A stretch of DNA of 64,000 bases, from positions 310,001 to 374,000 of the forward strand of contig NZ_JAJUXG010000008.1 in assembly GCF_021390535.1 (NCBI RefSeq), given 5' to 3'. How positions within the stretch are numbered: the stretch's first letter is position 1; the number at the start of each line of letters is the position of its first letter. The notes under the pieces were generated by a model that was given only the letters and a program-made list of their open reading frames with translations, searched no databases and was not told the origin of the DNA. Source of the DNA: Dyadobacter sp. CY312. GTDB lineage: Bacteria; Bacteroidota; Bacteroidia; Cytophagales; Spirosomataceae. Of this stretch, positions 36,073 through 44,911 are shown in pieces. The position numbers were made by a program, and so were the translations under genes.

Positions 36073-37497
36073 TCAGTTTAGAAATCCACTCTTCCTAAGC
36101 CCGATAAGTAAACCATAAGATTTCGGCAGAACGGCCCCTGTGTCAGCAGAAAGACCCGCAGTCAAAGTGCTCCCTTTTAGAAAATCTATTCTCTTTTCGG
36201 CTGAAAGAAAAACGGAGGTTTGATGTTTGACTTTTACAAAATCGGAAATGTAGGTTCCATAATTCAACGAATGAGTGCCTCTGAAAATGAAATTCATTGA
36301 AAGCCAGGACGCAGTCAAACCCGTGTGGAAAGCCCAGAATCTATTATTATTGGTGAATTCGCTTTCTGATCTTGGCAAACTCTCGATGGTGTTGCCTTTC
36401 GCCGGAGCTAACGGCGTGCCGAAGTTATTTCCACGGTACGACCATCCGTTCTGGTAGATATAGTGATTGAAGTAATTTCCATATTCAAAAATCCCCAAAC
36501 CCATAGCGGGGTTATTATTACGCTGGCTCTTTGTTCCAATCACTTCTACCATCGCAGAGTTTAAAGAGAAATAAGTCGCGTCAGCCTGCGGAGTCTTGTT
36601 TCTCTTTACTGATACACCATTGAGTCCGTCTCTATAATTGATGATTTTGTATAGTGAGCCGCTTTCAAATATGTTCTGGCGGTAAACTGAGTAAGTCCAC
36701 TGAGGCTGGAGCCAGGCAAATGCTATATCAACCGTGCCAAAGTGATTTCCTATGATTTTATGATCTAGCTTTTTAGCTGTAACAGTATGCCAGTAGGCAT
36801 CCTTCTTGCTAAGTTTGTAAAGGGGGGCCAGCTCTTTTTCCCCGCCCCAGACTGCCTGATGGTTGAATCCGGTATAGACCTGGAAACGATTTGAATTTCC
36901 GCCGAATTTCAAATAAAACGTCTTTTGATGGAAATAAGTCCTTTCTACGAAGCGTGTGGCACCATAGGTAATGTTACTGCCTTGAAGAAGACCATCTGAG
37001 TAAGATGCTTTTACAGAGACATAGTTATTTGTAAATGCCAGAGGATAAAATTCAGGTATTGATATCTGAATTTTAGGAAAAGGCCTGGCATTGTCTGACA
37101 TGGCAAGAGAACCCGATGTAAGCGTACTGTCCATAACAAGACCCGTAAATGATCTTTGTTGACCGGCTAACAATTCTACCGCGCCTAGTTTTCCAGCGAG
37201 ATAAAGATCTGTGAAGAAGAAATCGGCTTTTTTTGCATAACTCGCTGTCAACTCTGCCCGAGCCGACCATTTAAACACTCTTGGATCATGAGGATGATAT
37301 AATTTTGTTAGTGCAAACTGCCCCAAAGTAAATGTACCTGACGCCGGAACTGCGCCTTGCTGACGGGCCGATACCCAAAATGGTGTTTGTGCGCTTGACC
37401 CGGAGACAAGTAACCTACCGCTGTACTGAAATGTACTGTCCTGCGCGTAAGCCCGGATTGAAAGAAACGTTAGTAATAAAAAAAAGCGTATGCGCAT
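36073..37497 (-). CDS. Wzi-family outer-membrane capsule-assembly protein, copy 2
   Basis: 474 residues with signal peptide (LLLTFLSIRAYAQ). Shares the Wzi blocks with its neighbours: TPFWVSARQQGAVP, GQQRSFTGLVMDSTLTSGSLAMSDNARPFPKIQISIPEF (read as blocks), YTGFNHQAVWGG, IGNHFGTVDIAFAW, SVYRQNIFESGSLY, DGLNGVSVKRNK, GWSYRGNNFGTPL and the C-terminal LIGLRKSGFLN. It begins 51 bases after copy 3. Closest to copy 3 in length and motif wording, so one of these two probably arose by duplication of the other. Confidence 0.88.
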   Translation of the reverse strand: MRIRFFLLLTFLSIRAYAQDSTFQYSGRLLVSGSSAQTPFWVSARQQGAVPASGTFTLGQFALTKLYHPHDPRVFKWSARAELTASYAKKADFFFTDLYLAGKLGAVELLAGQQRSFTGLVMDSTLTSGSLAMSDNARPFPKIQISIPEFYPLAFTNNYVSVKASYSDGLLQGSNITYGATRFVERTYFHQKTFYLKFGGNSNRFQVYTGFNHQAVWGGEKELAPLYKLSKKDAYWHTVTAKKLDHKIIGNHFGTVDIAFAWLQPQWTYSVYRQNIFESGSLYKIINYRDGLNGVSVKRNKTPQADATYFSLNSAMVEVIGTKSQRNNNPAMGLGIFEYGNYFNHYIYQNGWSYRGNNFGTPLAPAKGNTIESLPRSESEFTNNNRFWAFHTGLTASWLSMNFIFRGTHSLNYGTYISDFVKVKHQTSVFLSAEKRIDFLKGSTLTAGLSADTGAVLPKSYGLLIGLRKSGFLN

Positions 37498-37548
37498 CTT
37501 TAAAAAAGTACGTCGTTTGGGCTTAAAATAAGAAATGGTTTGCCGGAA

Positions 37549-38973
37549 TTATTTCCCCAGGAAGCCGTTTTTTCGCCAACCAATCATGATGGCTGAATTG
37601 GACGTATATAACTTTCCAAAGTCAGCTGCCAAACTTATACTGAAAAGACTTCTGTTCCAAATTGGAAATGGTCTTTCGGCTTTAACAATAAAAGAAGATT
37701 GACTCAGAGAGGGCTGAAATTCTCTGCGGTACGTCCCGAAATTTTTTGTGAATGTTCCCTTTACAAGAATAGTCGTTTCATCCCAGGACAATTCCGAGCC
37801 GATGTGAATACCAGATATGCGGTTATTGACTGTATAATCCCGATAATTAGTGGGTACACCTTCTCTGTTCATTACCTGAGGACCAATCAAAGGATTGCCG
37901 AGAGACCGGCCTCGATATGACCAGCCCTGGGCATATACATAGTGATTATAATAGTCGTCGTTTCCAAAAACTCCTGTCGAAAAGTCAAATACATTACCTC
38001 CCTGGCTTTTGGTGTATATATACTCCAGTAACAGCGTGTTTAACCTGATACCTGGTTGTAATTCCCTGCTCTTGACCCTTTTTAATCTTATTCCATTTAA
38101 TCCGTCAGCTATGCTGGATAAGTTGGAAAGAGAGCCATCTTCATAGATGCTTTGTCTGTAAATATAGAGATTCCACTTGTGACCATTCAGTTGAGCAGCC
38201 AGGTCTATAGTTCCAAAATGATTCCCAACTCTACTTGCTGCCCAAGGCTTGCCAAATACGACGTATTCGTAAGCAACATTCCTTTTAAGTCCCCCTGAGA
38301 ATATCTTCTCTTCCCCTCCCCACATCGCTTGATGATTGAAACCTGCAAAAAGGCTGATTTTATGAGACGGACCACCAACTCGCAAATAAATAGCTTTATG
38401 ATGCATGTAGATCTGAGGAACTCGGTTTGTATTACCATAGGTGATCCGTGCAGAACCAAGTATGCCATCTGAATAAGAAAAACTAAAGGCTAGCAGATCG
38501 TTGCCCGGAATTATATTGACAAAGTTGGGGGTAGATATTCTGATTTTTGGGTAAGGGCGGGCATTATTTGATAAAGCAAAAAAACCGGATGTTAACAAGG
38601 TGTCTCCTAAACCAACTACATCCTTTTGTTGCCCTATTGAAAGCTCAACGGGACCTGCTTTACCAGCAAGGTACAAGTCCGTGAAAAATATATCTCGTGT
38701 ATTTCCCAGCGTGGCTACTCCTTCAACTCCCGCAGACCATTGAAAAAAACGTGGATTATTTCGGTTATACTTTTTATATACACCGATTTGGGCATTTAGA
38801 AATGAGCCTTCGGTCGGTATCGCTCCATATTGGTTAGCTTGTAGCCAATATGGGGTATTCGTGCCGGATAGAGCACCCTGAATATTTGCAGAATAGTAAA
38901 ATGTAGAATCCTGAGCAGATACATTTATAACAATCGCAAATGAAAAAAATAATAGCGTAAAAATACCTCTCAT
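37549..38973 (-). CDS. Wzi-family outer-membrane capsule-assembly protein, copy 3
   Basis: 474 residues, identical in length to copy 2, with signal peptide (LLFFSFAIVINVSAQ). Motifs: TPYWLQANQYGAIP, GQQKDVVGLGDTLLTSG, NNARPYPKIRISTPNFV, FAGFNHQAMWGG, RVGNHFGTIDLAAQL, IYRQSIYEDGSL, DGLNGIRLKR, YTKSQGGN, GWSYRGRSLGNPL. First of the three in transcription order, following the initiating sugar transferase by 39 bases, which ties the trio to the polysaccharide operon. Confidence 0.88.
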   Translation of the reverse strand: MRGIFTLLFFSFAIVINVSAQDSTFYYSANIQGALSGTNTPYWLQANQYGAIPTEGSFLNAQIGVYKKYNRNNPRFFQWSAGVEGVATLGNTRDIFFTDLYLAGKAGPVELSIGQQKDVVGLGDTLLTSGFFALSNNARPYPKIRISTPNFVNIIPGNDLLAFSFSYSDGILGSARITYGNTNRVPQIYMHHKAIYLRVGGPSHKISLFAGFNHQAMWGGEEKIFSGGLKRNVAYEYVVFGKPWAASRVGNHFGTIDLAAQLNGHKWNLYIYRQSIYEDGSLSNLSSIADGLNGIRLKRVKSRELQPGIRLNTLLLEYIYTKSQGGNVFDFSTGVFGNDDYYNHYVYAQGWSYRGRSLGNPLIGPQVMNREGVPTNYRDYTVNNRISGIHIGSELSWDETTILVKGTFTKNFGTYRREFQPSLSQSSFIVKAERPFPIWNRSLFSISLAADFGKLYTSNSAIMIGWRKNGFLGK

Positions 38974-39012
38974 TATGAATGGAAATGATCCTTAGTTGCT
39001 TGCAGTAACATC

Positions 39013-40014
39013 TTAACGACCCTTTCTTCCTAATATGACTAGTATGGTCAGAAATATTATTTTAAGCTCCAGCAATAAGGTCCAGTTTTTGATGTAATAT
39101 AGGTCATACATCAGCTTGTGACGTGCATCATATACGCCTGCTCCATAAGAGTACATTACCTGCGCATATCCGGTAATACCAGGTTTGATGTTATGGCGTA
39201 CGTTGTAGTAAGGAATAAGTTCGTCAAAAGTTTCGGTAAATACAGGTCTCTCAGGCCTTGGTCCAATCAGGGATATGTCGCGATTGAAGATATTGATGAT
39301 TTGAGGAAGTTCATCAATACGGGTCAGGCGCATAAACCCTCCATAAGCAAATACGCGAGAATCATTTTTTTTGGAAAACGTAGCTCCGTTAGCTTCCGCA
39401 TCCAGCCGCATTGAGCGAAATTTGACACAGTAGAAAAGCTTGTTATCCAACCCAACGCGTTCCTGTCGAAAAAACACCGGACCAGGAGATTCCATTTTGA
39501 TTTTGAAGAAGCTTAAAATCCATAACGGGAAACTTGCCAAAAACAGAATGACTGACGCAGTAACATCCACGATTTTTTTCGGATATCTGACGCGCTTTCT
39601 GAATGAAGACATTTCCAAAAGGTTCGGATTGACGTCGTTGATGTTTTCAGGAATGTAGACTTTTCCAAGTTGTTTTTCGCAAAAGTCAAATACTGTACTG
39701 ATTTTGATGGATTTATTTTTTCTGATCACCAACTCATATATCACTCTATAGCGGCTATCATACTGCGGATTCGTGATCAGGTGAATTTTCTCATATTTCT
39801 CCAATAGCGGACTTACTGTGTGATTCAGTAAATATTCATCATCGGTTGAGTGCGGAATAAGGATTATCTCTTTGTAGATGGACTTAAGAACCTTAAAATC
39901 GTATTTCTGAAGAAAATAATCATAACTGGTGATAATTAACACCTCATCAGTCGTTGCATTCTTGCTGAGTAGCCGGTGTACATATTTGCGATCAGAAACT
40001 AAAGTCTGGCTCAT
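39013..40014 (-). CDS. Polyprenyl-phosphate sugar-phosphate transferase (initiating enzyme)
   Basis: 333 residues. The C-terminal ~190 residues are a bacterial sugar transferase domain: a single hydrophobic re-entrant helix (VDVTASVILFLASFPLWILSFF, about 143-164), ESPGPVFFRQERVG, FRSMRLDA, the catalytic TRIDELPQIINIF (Asp-Glu pair) and LIGPRPERP. It transfers the first sugar phosphate to undecaprenyl phosphate. The N-terminal ~135 residues have a Rossmann-like strand/helix pattern and no membrane segments, unlike the four-helix WbaP/CpsE type. Sugar specificity is unknown. It lies between GT genes and Wzi genes. Confidence 0.9.
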   Translation of the reverse strand: MSQTLVSDRKYVHRLLSKNATTDEVLIITSYDYFLQKYDFKVLKSIYKEIILIPHSTDDEYLLNHTVSPLLEKYEKIHLITNPQYDSRYRVIYELVIRKNKSIKISTVFDFCEKQLGKVYIPENINDVNPNLLEMSSFRKRVRYPKKIVDVTASVILFLASFPLWILSFFKIKMESPGPVFFRQERVGLDNKLFYCVKFRSMRLDAEANGATFSKKNDSRVFAYGGFMRLTRIDELPQIINIFNRDISLIGPRPERPVFTETFDELIPYYNVRHNIKPGITGYAQVMYSYGAGVYDARHKLMYDLYYIKNWTLLLELKIIFLTILVILGRKGR

Positions 40015-40122
40015 AAGTGTGCTATAAAATTAATACTATATATGTGTGTGAAAACAGCGCAAATTAGCTATAAACTTTTTAATTATGAAACTTAACCCAA
40101 TGTTTACACGTACTTTATCTGA

Positions 40123-41202
40123 TTACTGACCTAGACTAACAGAAGTGTAAAGAGTAAAATATTCCTGATACATTTTTGAGACAGTGAACTTTGATCTGTA
40201 GGAGTCTATCGCTTCTCTCTTAGCCCGCCTGCAAAGTGCCTGATCATTTTTATATAGACGGATGTGATGAGCAAACTCCTCTCCTGAATTTTGAACTGCA
40301 AAGCCATTTTTACTATCCAACACCTCACCAATGCCCCCAACAGCGGATGCGACTACCGGAACTCCATAAGATAGAGACTCGAGAATTGACATAGGCATAC
40401 CTTCATAATCGGATGGTAGCATGAAAATTTGAGTATAAGGCAACAGCTGATGCGCATTGGGTATTTCTCCTAAGCACTTGACATTTGTAGGAACATCAGT
40501 TACCGGTTTTTTATTTCCAACCCAATAAAAGCTGATATTATCGTTCACTAATATTTCGGCGGCTTTACAAAAGATATCAAATCTTTTCGGAGCAGCAAGT
40601 CTTGCAATACATATAACCCGGAATTTTTCACCTTCTTCAATTACTGATCTTGCTCTCAAAAAAGCGTTTTCTTCGGGTATTCCTTTAACCTTTTCGCTGA
40701 AATCGGGAATGCCATTGTAAATGCAGCTCAGGTTATGTTGAATTCCCTCGTTTTGAAGGTTATTTGCATCATAGTTGCTTACAGCGACAATATGTCTGGC
40801 CTTGTATTGTAATAATTTTTCCAGGTACAGAAATTTGCGGTGTGCGATTCTGATTGAGTCAAAACCATGTACAGTGTAAATTATCTTTTTGGTGGGAAAG
40901 GCTATTCTACCGAGAAGACCAATTTTGGACGAATGCAGATGAATCACATCCGGTTTAAACTTTCTGTATATTTTATATAGTTCGTATATAACCTGAATAT
41001 CTTTCCAAATGCTAATTCTATGCTGCAGCTGACTGATGGTGCGTTTAACGACAGACGGCGGTAACTCATTCCACAAGGCCCCTCCAACCGATGATGTTAC
41101 CCAAACCTCATGACCGTCTGTGATAGACTTTTCAATTAAATTAAGCATAACCGACTGGGCACCGCCCAGTTCAGACAACGTGATAGCGTGTAGTATTTTC
41201 AT
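40123..41202 (-). CDS. Glycosyltransferase family 4
   Basis: 359 residues, GT-B fold. N-terminal glycine loop SELGGAQSVMLNLI, HLHSSKIGLLGRI, TVHGFDS, SNYDANNL; C-terminal nucleotide-sugar part with CIARLAAPKRFD and the E-x7-E motif in PSDYEGMPMSILESLSYGVPVVAS, then VGGIGEVLD. Retaining, cytoplasmic. It adds a sugar to the lipid-linked repeat unit. Neighbours are a GT4 gene upstream (48-base gap) and the initiating transferase downstream. Confidence 0.9.
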   Translation of the reverse strand: MKILHAITLSELGGAQSVMLNLIEKSITDGHEVWVTSSVGGALWNELPPSVVKRTISQLQHRISIWKDIQVIYELYKIYRKFKPDVIHLHSSKIGLLGRIAFPTKKIIYTVHGFDSIRIAHRKFLYLEKLLQYKARHIVAVSNYDANNLQNEGIQHNLSCIYNGIPDFSEKVKGIPEENAFLRARSVIEEGEKFRVICIARLAAPKRFDIFCKAAEILVNDNISFYWVGNKKPVTDVPTNVKCLGEIPNAHQLLPYTQIFMLPSDYEGMPMSILESLSYGVPVVASAVGGIGEVLDSKNGFAVQNSGEEFAHHIRLYKNDQALCRRAKREAIDSYRSKFTVSKMYQEYFTLYTSVSLGQ

Positions 41203-41249
41203 TAAATGGTGTGTGAACGAGGAGGTTTTATTAGAATCAGGAAGTATTC

Positions 41250-42356
41250 CTAATGTGTCACAATTTCAGAATACAGTTTCAAATGATTGTTAAGGGTGTA
41301 GTTAACATCAAATTTACTTGCGTGTTCCAAGCCATCCGAGATCATGGATGTCTTTAATGCAGGATTGGCGATTATGTTGGTTATCTGTTGAGCAGCGGCA
41401 TCGGAATTTCGCGCTGCAAATAAATATCGGGAATCTGGAACAAGGTCGTTAATGCCGGCAACGTCAGATCCCAGAAAAGGTTGCCCTGATGCCAGAGCTT
41501 CGAGGCTAACACCAGACATTCCTTCGTAGTCGGTAGAAAGAATATTGATGTCTACAGATTTCATTAATGAAGAAACATCATTTCTAAATCCTGCAAAAAT
41601 TACTCTTTCGCTTACACCTTGTACTAGGGAAAGTGCTTTTATTTCTTCTTTATTTGGCCCTTCTCCTACCAGTATCAAAAAATGATTCCCAGGCAACTGG
41701 CTAAGCGCCCGGACAAGGGTTGCATGGTCTTTCGGATAGCTGAATCTTGCTGTCATGAGCATTTTTACAGATCCGCGAGGAATTGAAAATTCATTGGTCC
41801 AAAACAAATCATCGTATTTGGGAGCTTGTTCAAAACGAAGGGTGTCAACGCCATTTCGTATCACTCTGATTTTATCTGTGAATCCAGTCCACGAGATAAG
41901 CTTATCTTTTATTTGCTCGGAGATTGCTATGATACTGTTGTAACTTCTATATATAAATATTTCAAGAGGTTTTAACAGTGAATTCTTTGATCTTTTGTTT
42001 TGAGTACTGTGTTCTGTGAAAACAAGAACTGGCTTTTGAGATATGAACTTTGATGCAATTGCCACCCAATACATTGCTGGGAAAAGGTGTACATGTACGA
42101 TATCAAATCTATTCTGAGAAAGAAATTTAACTAAACTCATCACCAGCAAAGGATTATAAAGACTTGTTTGACCAAGGGAGTGGCATTTAACGCCTCCGTC
42201 CAGTAACGTTTTCAAATACTGAGGCTCCGAGTGTAATTCAGATAGTTGCAGAACCTCTACATGAACATCAGCTTTTATGTAGAGTGGCAGATTGTCTACA
42301 AGCAGGCGTTCTGCCCCGCCTTTATTCAGATTATTTATGATATGCAAAATGCGCAT
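41250..42356 (-). CDS. Glycosyltransferase family 4
   Basis: 368 residues, GT-B fold. NLNKGGAERLLVDNLP (donor/acceptor loop), HVHLFPAMYW, TEHSTQNKR, RVIRNGVDTLRF, MTARFSYPKDHATLVRAL and the E-x7-E motif in STDYEGMSGVSLEALASGQPFLGSDVAG. Predicted retaining transferase in the same polysaccharide operon. It begins a transcript segment after a terminator at 42601. Confidence 0.9.
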   Translation of the reverse strand: MRILHIINNLNKGGAERLLVDNLPLYIKADVHVEVLQLSELHSEPQYLKTLLDGGVKCHSLGQTSLYNPLLVMSLVKFLSQNRFDIVHVHLFPAMYWVAIASKFISQKPVLVFTEHSTQNKRSKNSLLKPLEIFIYRSYNSIIAISEQIKDKLISWTGFTDKIRVIRNGVDTLRFEQAPKYDDLFWTNEFSIPRGSVKMLMTARFSYPKDHATLVRALSQLPGNHFLILVGEGPNKEEIKALSLVQGVSERVIFAGFRNDVSSLMKSVDINILSTDYEGMSGVSLEALASGQPFLGSDVAGINDLVPDSRYLFAARNSDAAAQQITNIIANPALKTSMISDGLEHASKFDVNYTLNNHLKLYSEIVTH

Positions 42357-42600
42357 GGGCTCGGAAATTCTTATCGAATAATTGAAATGAACTTAAAAAT
42401 AAGGTACACACGGTCTTTGAAGCCGTGATTATTTATCTAGAGTCAGTCCTCAGGTTGCATTGTAATGCAGAGTAGAAATCTGGGTAAGATCAAGGACTAG
42501 AATTGGCGGGATATGACCGTATTATATAGCATGTAGTAGTGTGTTTTAGAAATTCAATGCAAATAAAGTATAATTTTAGTGAATATTGATTTACTGCATA

Positions 42601-42630
42601 AAAAAAGCCGCTAATCACAGCGGCTTCTTT
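42601..42630 (-). terminator. Terminator inside the polysaccharide gene run
   Basis: Stem AAGCCGCT / AGCGGCTT with a 6-nt loop and a run of T on the minus strand, 17 bases past the stop of the GT gene at 42648. It splits the locus into two transcription segments. The 240 bases after it, up to 42357, hold no other element I can recognise. Confidence 0.8.
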
Positions 42631-42647
42631 TATGATGCATATATTGA

Positions 42648-43802
42648 CTATAAACTGGATCGATAGAAGTCGTAAATGTTGTTCCAAAGATCTTGTTGTT
42701 CGAAGCTCTCTGATATCCTTTTTCTTGCTTTCTCACCCATTTGCAAACGTTTTTCAGGGTTTTCAATGAGTTGAATGCAGGCTTCAACAATAGCATCTTG
42801 ATTTTTAGGCTCAATTAATATTCCTGTTTCCTGATCATCCAGAATTTCGTTACAACCATTAATATTAGTGGCTACACTTGGAAGCCCCATCGCACTTGCC
42901 TGCATAAGTGATTGGGGGAAACCTTCTCTGTAGCTTGGGAAAACAAAAATACTGGTGATAGCAAGAAATTTTCTAATGTCATTCTGATGACCCACAGAGA
43001 TAATATCTGGATTGCTCGTTATTTTTTGTAATGTAGCTTCCTCTAATGGATTCAAATCTTCAAATGGTCCAACCAGGAGTAATTTTAAATTTGTATGGCT
43101 TGACTGCAGTTTTTCAAATGCTGCGACCAACTCATTTATACCTTTGTAGAAAGCAAGCCGACCGACAAAAGTCAAGACGACATCGTTTTTAGAGATGTTA
43201 TGAGTCTGCATAACCAATTCCGCTTCCTTGGCAATGGATTCGGTGGTTGAAAAATAATTAAGGTCAATCCCATTGCTACTTCCTTGTCCGATCACTGTTA
43301 TTTTACTATTATCGTCAATCAGGTTATTTTCGACAATAAAATTTTTCAGCTCATTTGAATTTGGTAAAACCCAGTCGGCACATCTGTATACAACCTTTTC
43401 AACTGTGTCCAAAAGCCAGCGTTTCATTCCCTTTGTCTCCATCAGCGGCAAACCAGCTACGGTATGTACTTTCACGGGTACATTACAAATAGAAGCAGCC
43501 AACATTCCTACAATACCAGCTTTGGGAGAATGGGTATGAACGATTTCAGGTCTAATTTTTCTAATTAACCTGATCGTGTGATAAAGTGCTATTAAATCAG
43601 AAAATGGTGTAAGCTCTCGTGTAAGCGGCAGTGGGTAAAATTTGGCATTCTGTTGTTCCTCCAATTCTGCTACGTGAACATCAGGACTGCTTGCCATGGA
43701 GACATTAATCCCACGTGTGCCCATATATGCCAATTGATTTCTAAGAAGAATTCGAAGAGAGTAAGTTTCGGTGGAAATTCTTAGTAAGGTAATTTTTTTC
43801 AT
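42648..43802 (-). CDS. Glycosyltransferase family 4 with E-x7-Q variant motif
   Basis: 384 residues, GT-B fold. HTHSPKAGIVGMLAA, HTVAGLPLMET, PNSNELKNFI, TFVGRLAFYKGINELVAAF and, in place of E-x7-E, EGFPQSLMQASAMGLPSVATNINGCNEI. The second Glu is thus Gln, a variant also seen in other Bacteroidota capsular transferases and likely functional. It follows the epimerase gene by 66 bases and is closed by a terminator. Confidence 0.88.
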   Translation of the reverse strand: MKKITLLRISTETYSLRILLRNQLAYMGTRGINVSMASSPDVHVAELEEQQNAKFYPLPLTRELTPFSDLIALYHTIRLIRKIRPEIVHTHSPKAGIVGMLAASICNVPVKVHTVAGLPLMETKGMKRWLLDTVEKVVYRCADWVLPNSNELKNFIVENNLIDDNSKITVIGQGSSNGIDLNYFSTTESIAKEAELVMQTHNISKNDVVLTFVGRLAFYKGINELVAAFEKLQSSHTNLKLLLVGPFEDLNPLEEATLQKITSNPDIISVGHQNDIRKFLAITSIFVFPSYREGFPQSLMQASAMGLPSVATNINGCNEILDDQETGILIEPKNQDAIVEACIQLIENPEKRLQMGEKARKRISESFEQQDLWNNIYDFYRSSL

Positions 43803-43868
43803 GAATAGTGTGAATCTTATGGGGTGGTTGAGTATCTTAAAATGCCGGTTATCTTAAAACCCTGCTTT

Positions 43869-44867
43869 TTAATTTATATTGTTAGCAAATCTCTCCTGGA
43901 AAAATGAAATGGTTTGTTTTATGCCCTCGCCAAATTTTATTTCCGGTTGGTAATCCAGGATTTTTACGGCCTTACTTATATCCGCCAGGCTATGTTTTAC
44001 ATCTCCTCTTCGCTCCGGTGCGTATGTAGGCGGGATGGTGTTACCTAATTCGTTACCGATGAGTGTCACAAGCTCGTTCAAGGAAGTTTGCTCATTACAA
44101 GCTACATTAAATACTTGGTATTGCGCCAAATCAGATAGGAACAGCGATTTGATATTTGCCTGGACCACATTTGCAACAAAGGTAAAATCCCTGGAAGTAA
44201 TTCCATCTCCGTTTATAACAGACGACTTTCCTTCCAGGTAGTTGTTAATAAAAAGCGGTATTACAGCAGCATAAGGACCATTTAGGTTCTGTTTGGGACC
44301 GAAAACATTAAAGTATCTGAGACCGATGGAATGAAAGCCATATACTTTTGAGAAAACATCAGCATATAGTTCATTAACATACTTTGTTACTGCGTAGGGC
44401 GAAAGGGGATTGCCAATTTTTTCTTCTCGCTTCGGTAGCTCTGCACTGTCACCGTAAGTGGAAGAGGATGCAGCGAATACAAGTCTCTTTACATTATTTT
44501 CTTTTGCCGCAGTAAGAATATTTAAAAATCCTGAAATATTAACTTCATTGGTTGTTATGGGGTCATCCACAGACCTGGGAACAGATCCAAGTGCGGCCTG
44601 ATGTAAAACATAGTCGATTCCTGACAGCGCATCGAAACAGGTTTTATAATCCCGGATGTCACCCGGTATAAATTCTACATGGGGTAATTCAATGAATTCT
44701 TCTATGTTCTCCAGATAACCTGTTGAAAGATTGTCAAGAATAACAATTTTGCCTGCGTGGTGTTGTATCAGATATTCTACCAGATTAGAACCTATGAAGC
44801 CGGCTCCCCCGGTAATTAAAAAACTTGATTTAGTAATATCCTGATTATGGTATTTACTGAAATTCAT
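43869..44867 (-). CDS. NAD-dependent UDP-HexNAc 4-epimerase (WbpP/TviC-like)
   Basis: 332 residues, extended SDR. Rossmann motif TGGAGFIGSNL, LDNLSTGYLEN, the WbpP-like HQAALGSVPRSVDDP block, catalytic Ser in AASSSTYGD, Tyr/Lys in SPYAVTKYVNE, ADVFSKVYGFHSIGLRYFNVFGP, DGITSRDFTFV. The wording is that of UDP-GlcNAc/GalNAc(A) 4-epimerases more than of GalE. It stands next to the UDP-HexNAc dehydrogenase, the pair that together makes UDP-GalNAcA in Vi-antigen and WbpO/WbpP pathways. Confidence 0.85.
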   Translation of the reverse strand: MNFSKYHNQDITKSSFLITGGAGFIGSNLVEYLIQHHAGKIVILDNLSTGYLENIEEFIELPHVEFIPGDIRDYKTCFDALSGIDYVLHQAALGSVPRSVDDPITTNEVNISGFLNILTAAKENNVKRLVFAASSSTYGDSAELPKREEKIGNPLSPYAVTKYVNELYADVFSKVYGFHSIGLRYFNVFGPKQNLNGPYAAVIPLFINNYLEGKSSVINGDGITSRDFTFVANVVQANIKSLFLSDLAQYQVFNVACNEQTSLNELVTLIGNELGNTIPPTYAPERRGDVKHSLADISKAVKILDYQPEIKFGEGIKQTISFFQERFANNIN

Positions 44868-44911
44868 AAGCTGATATTTTAGTGGTGATTAAAACTTTTT
44901 TGATGTGATCG

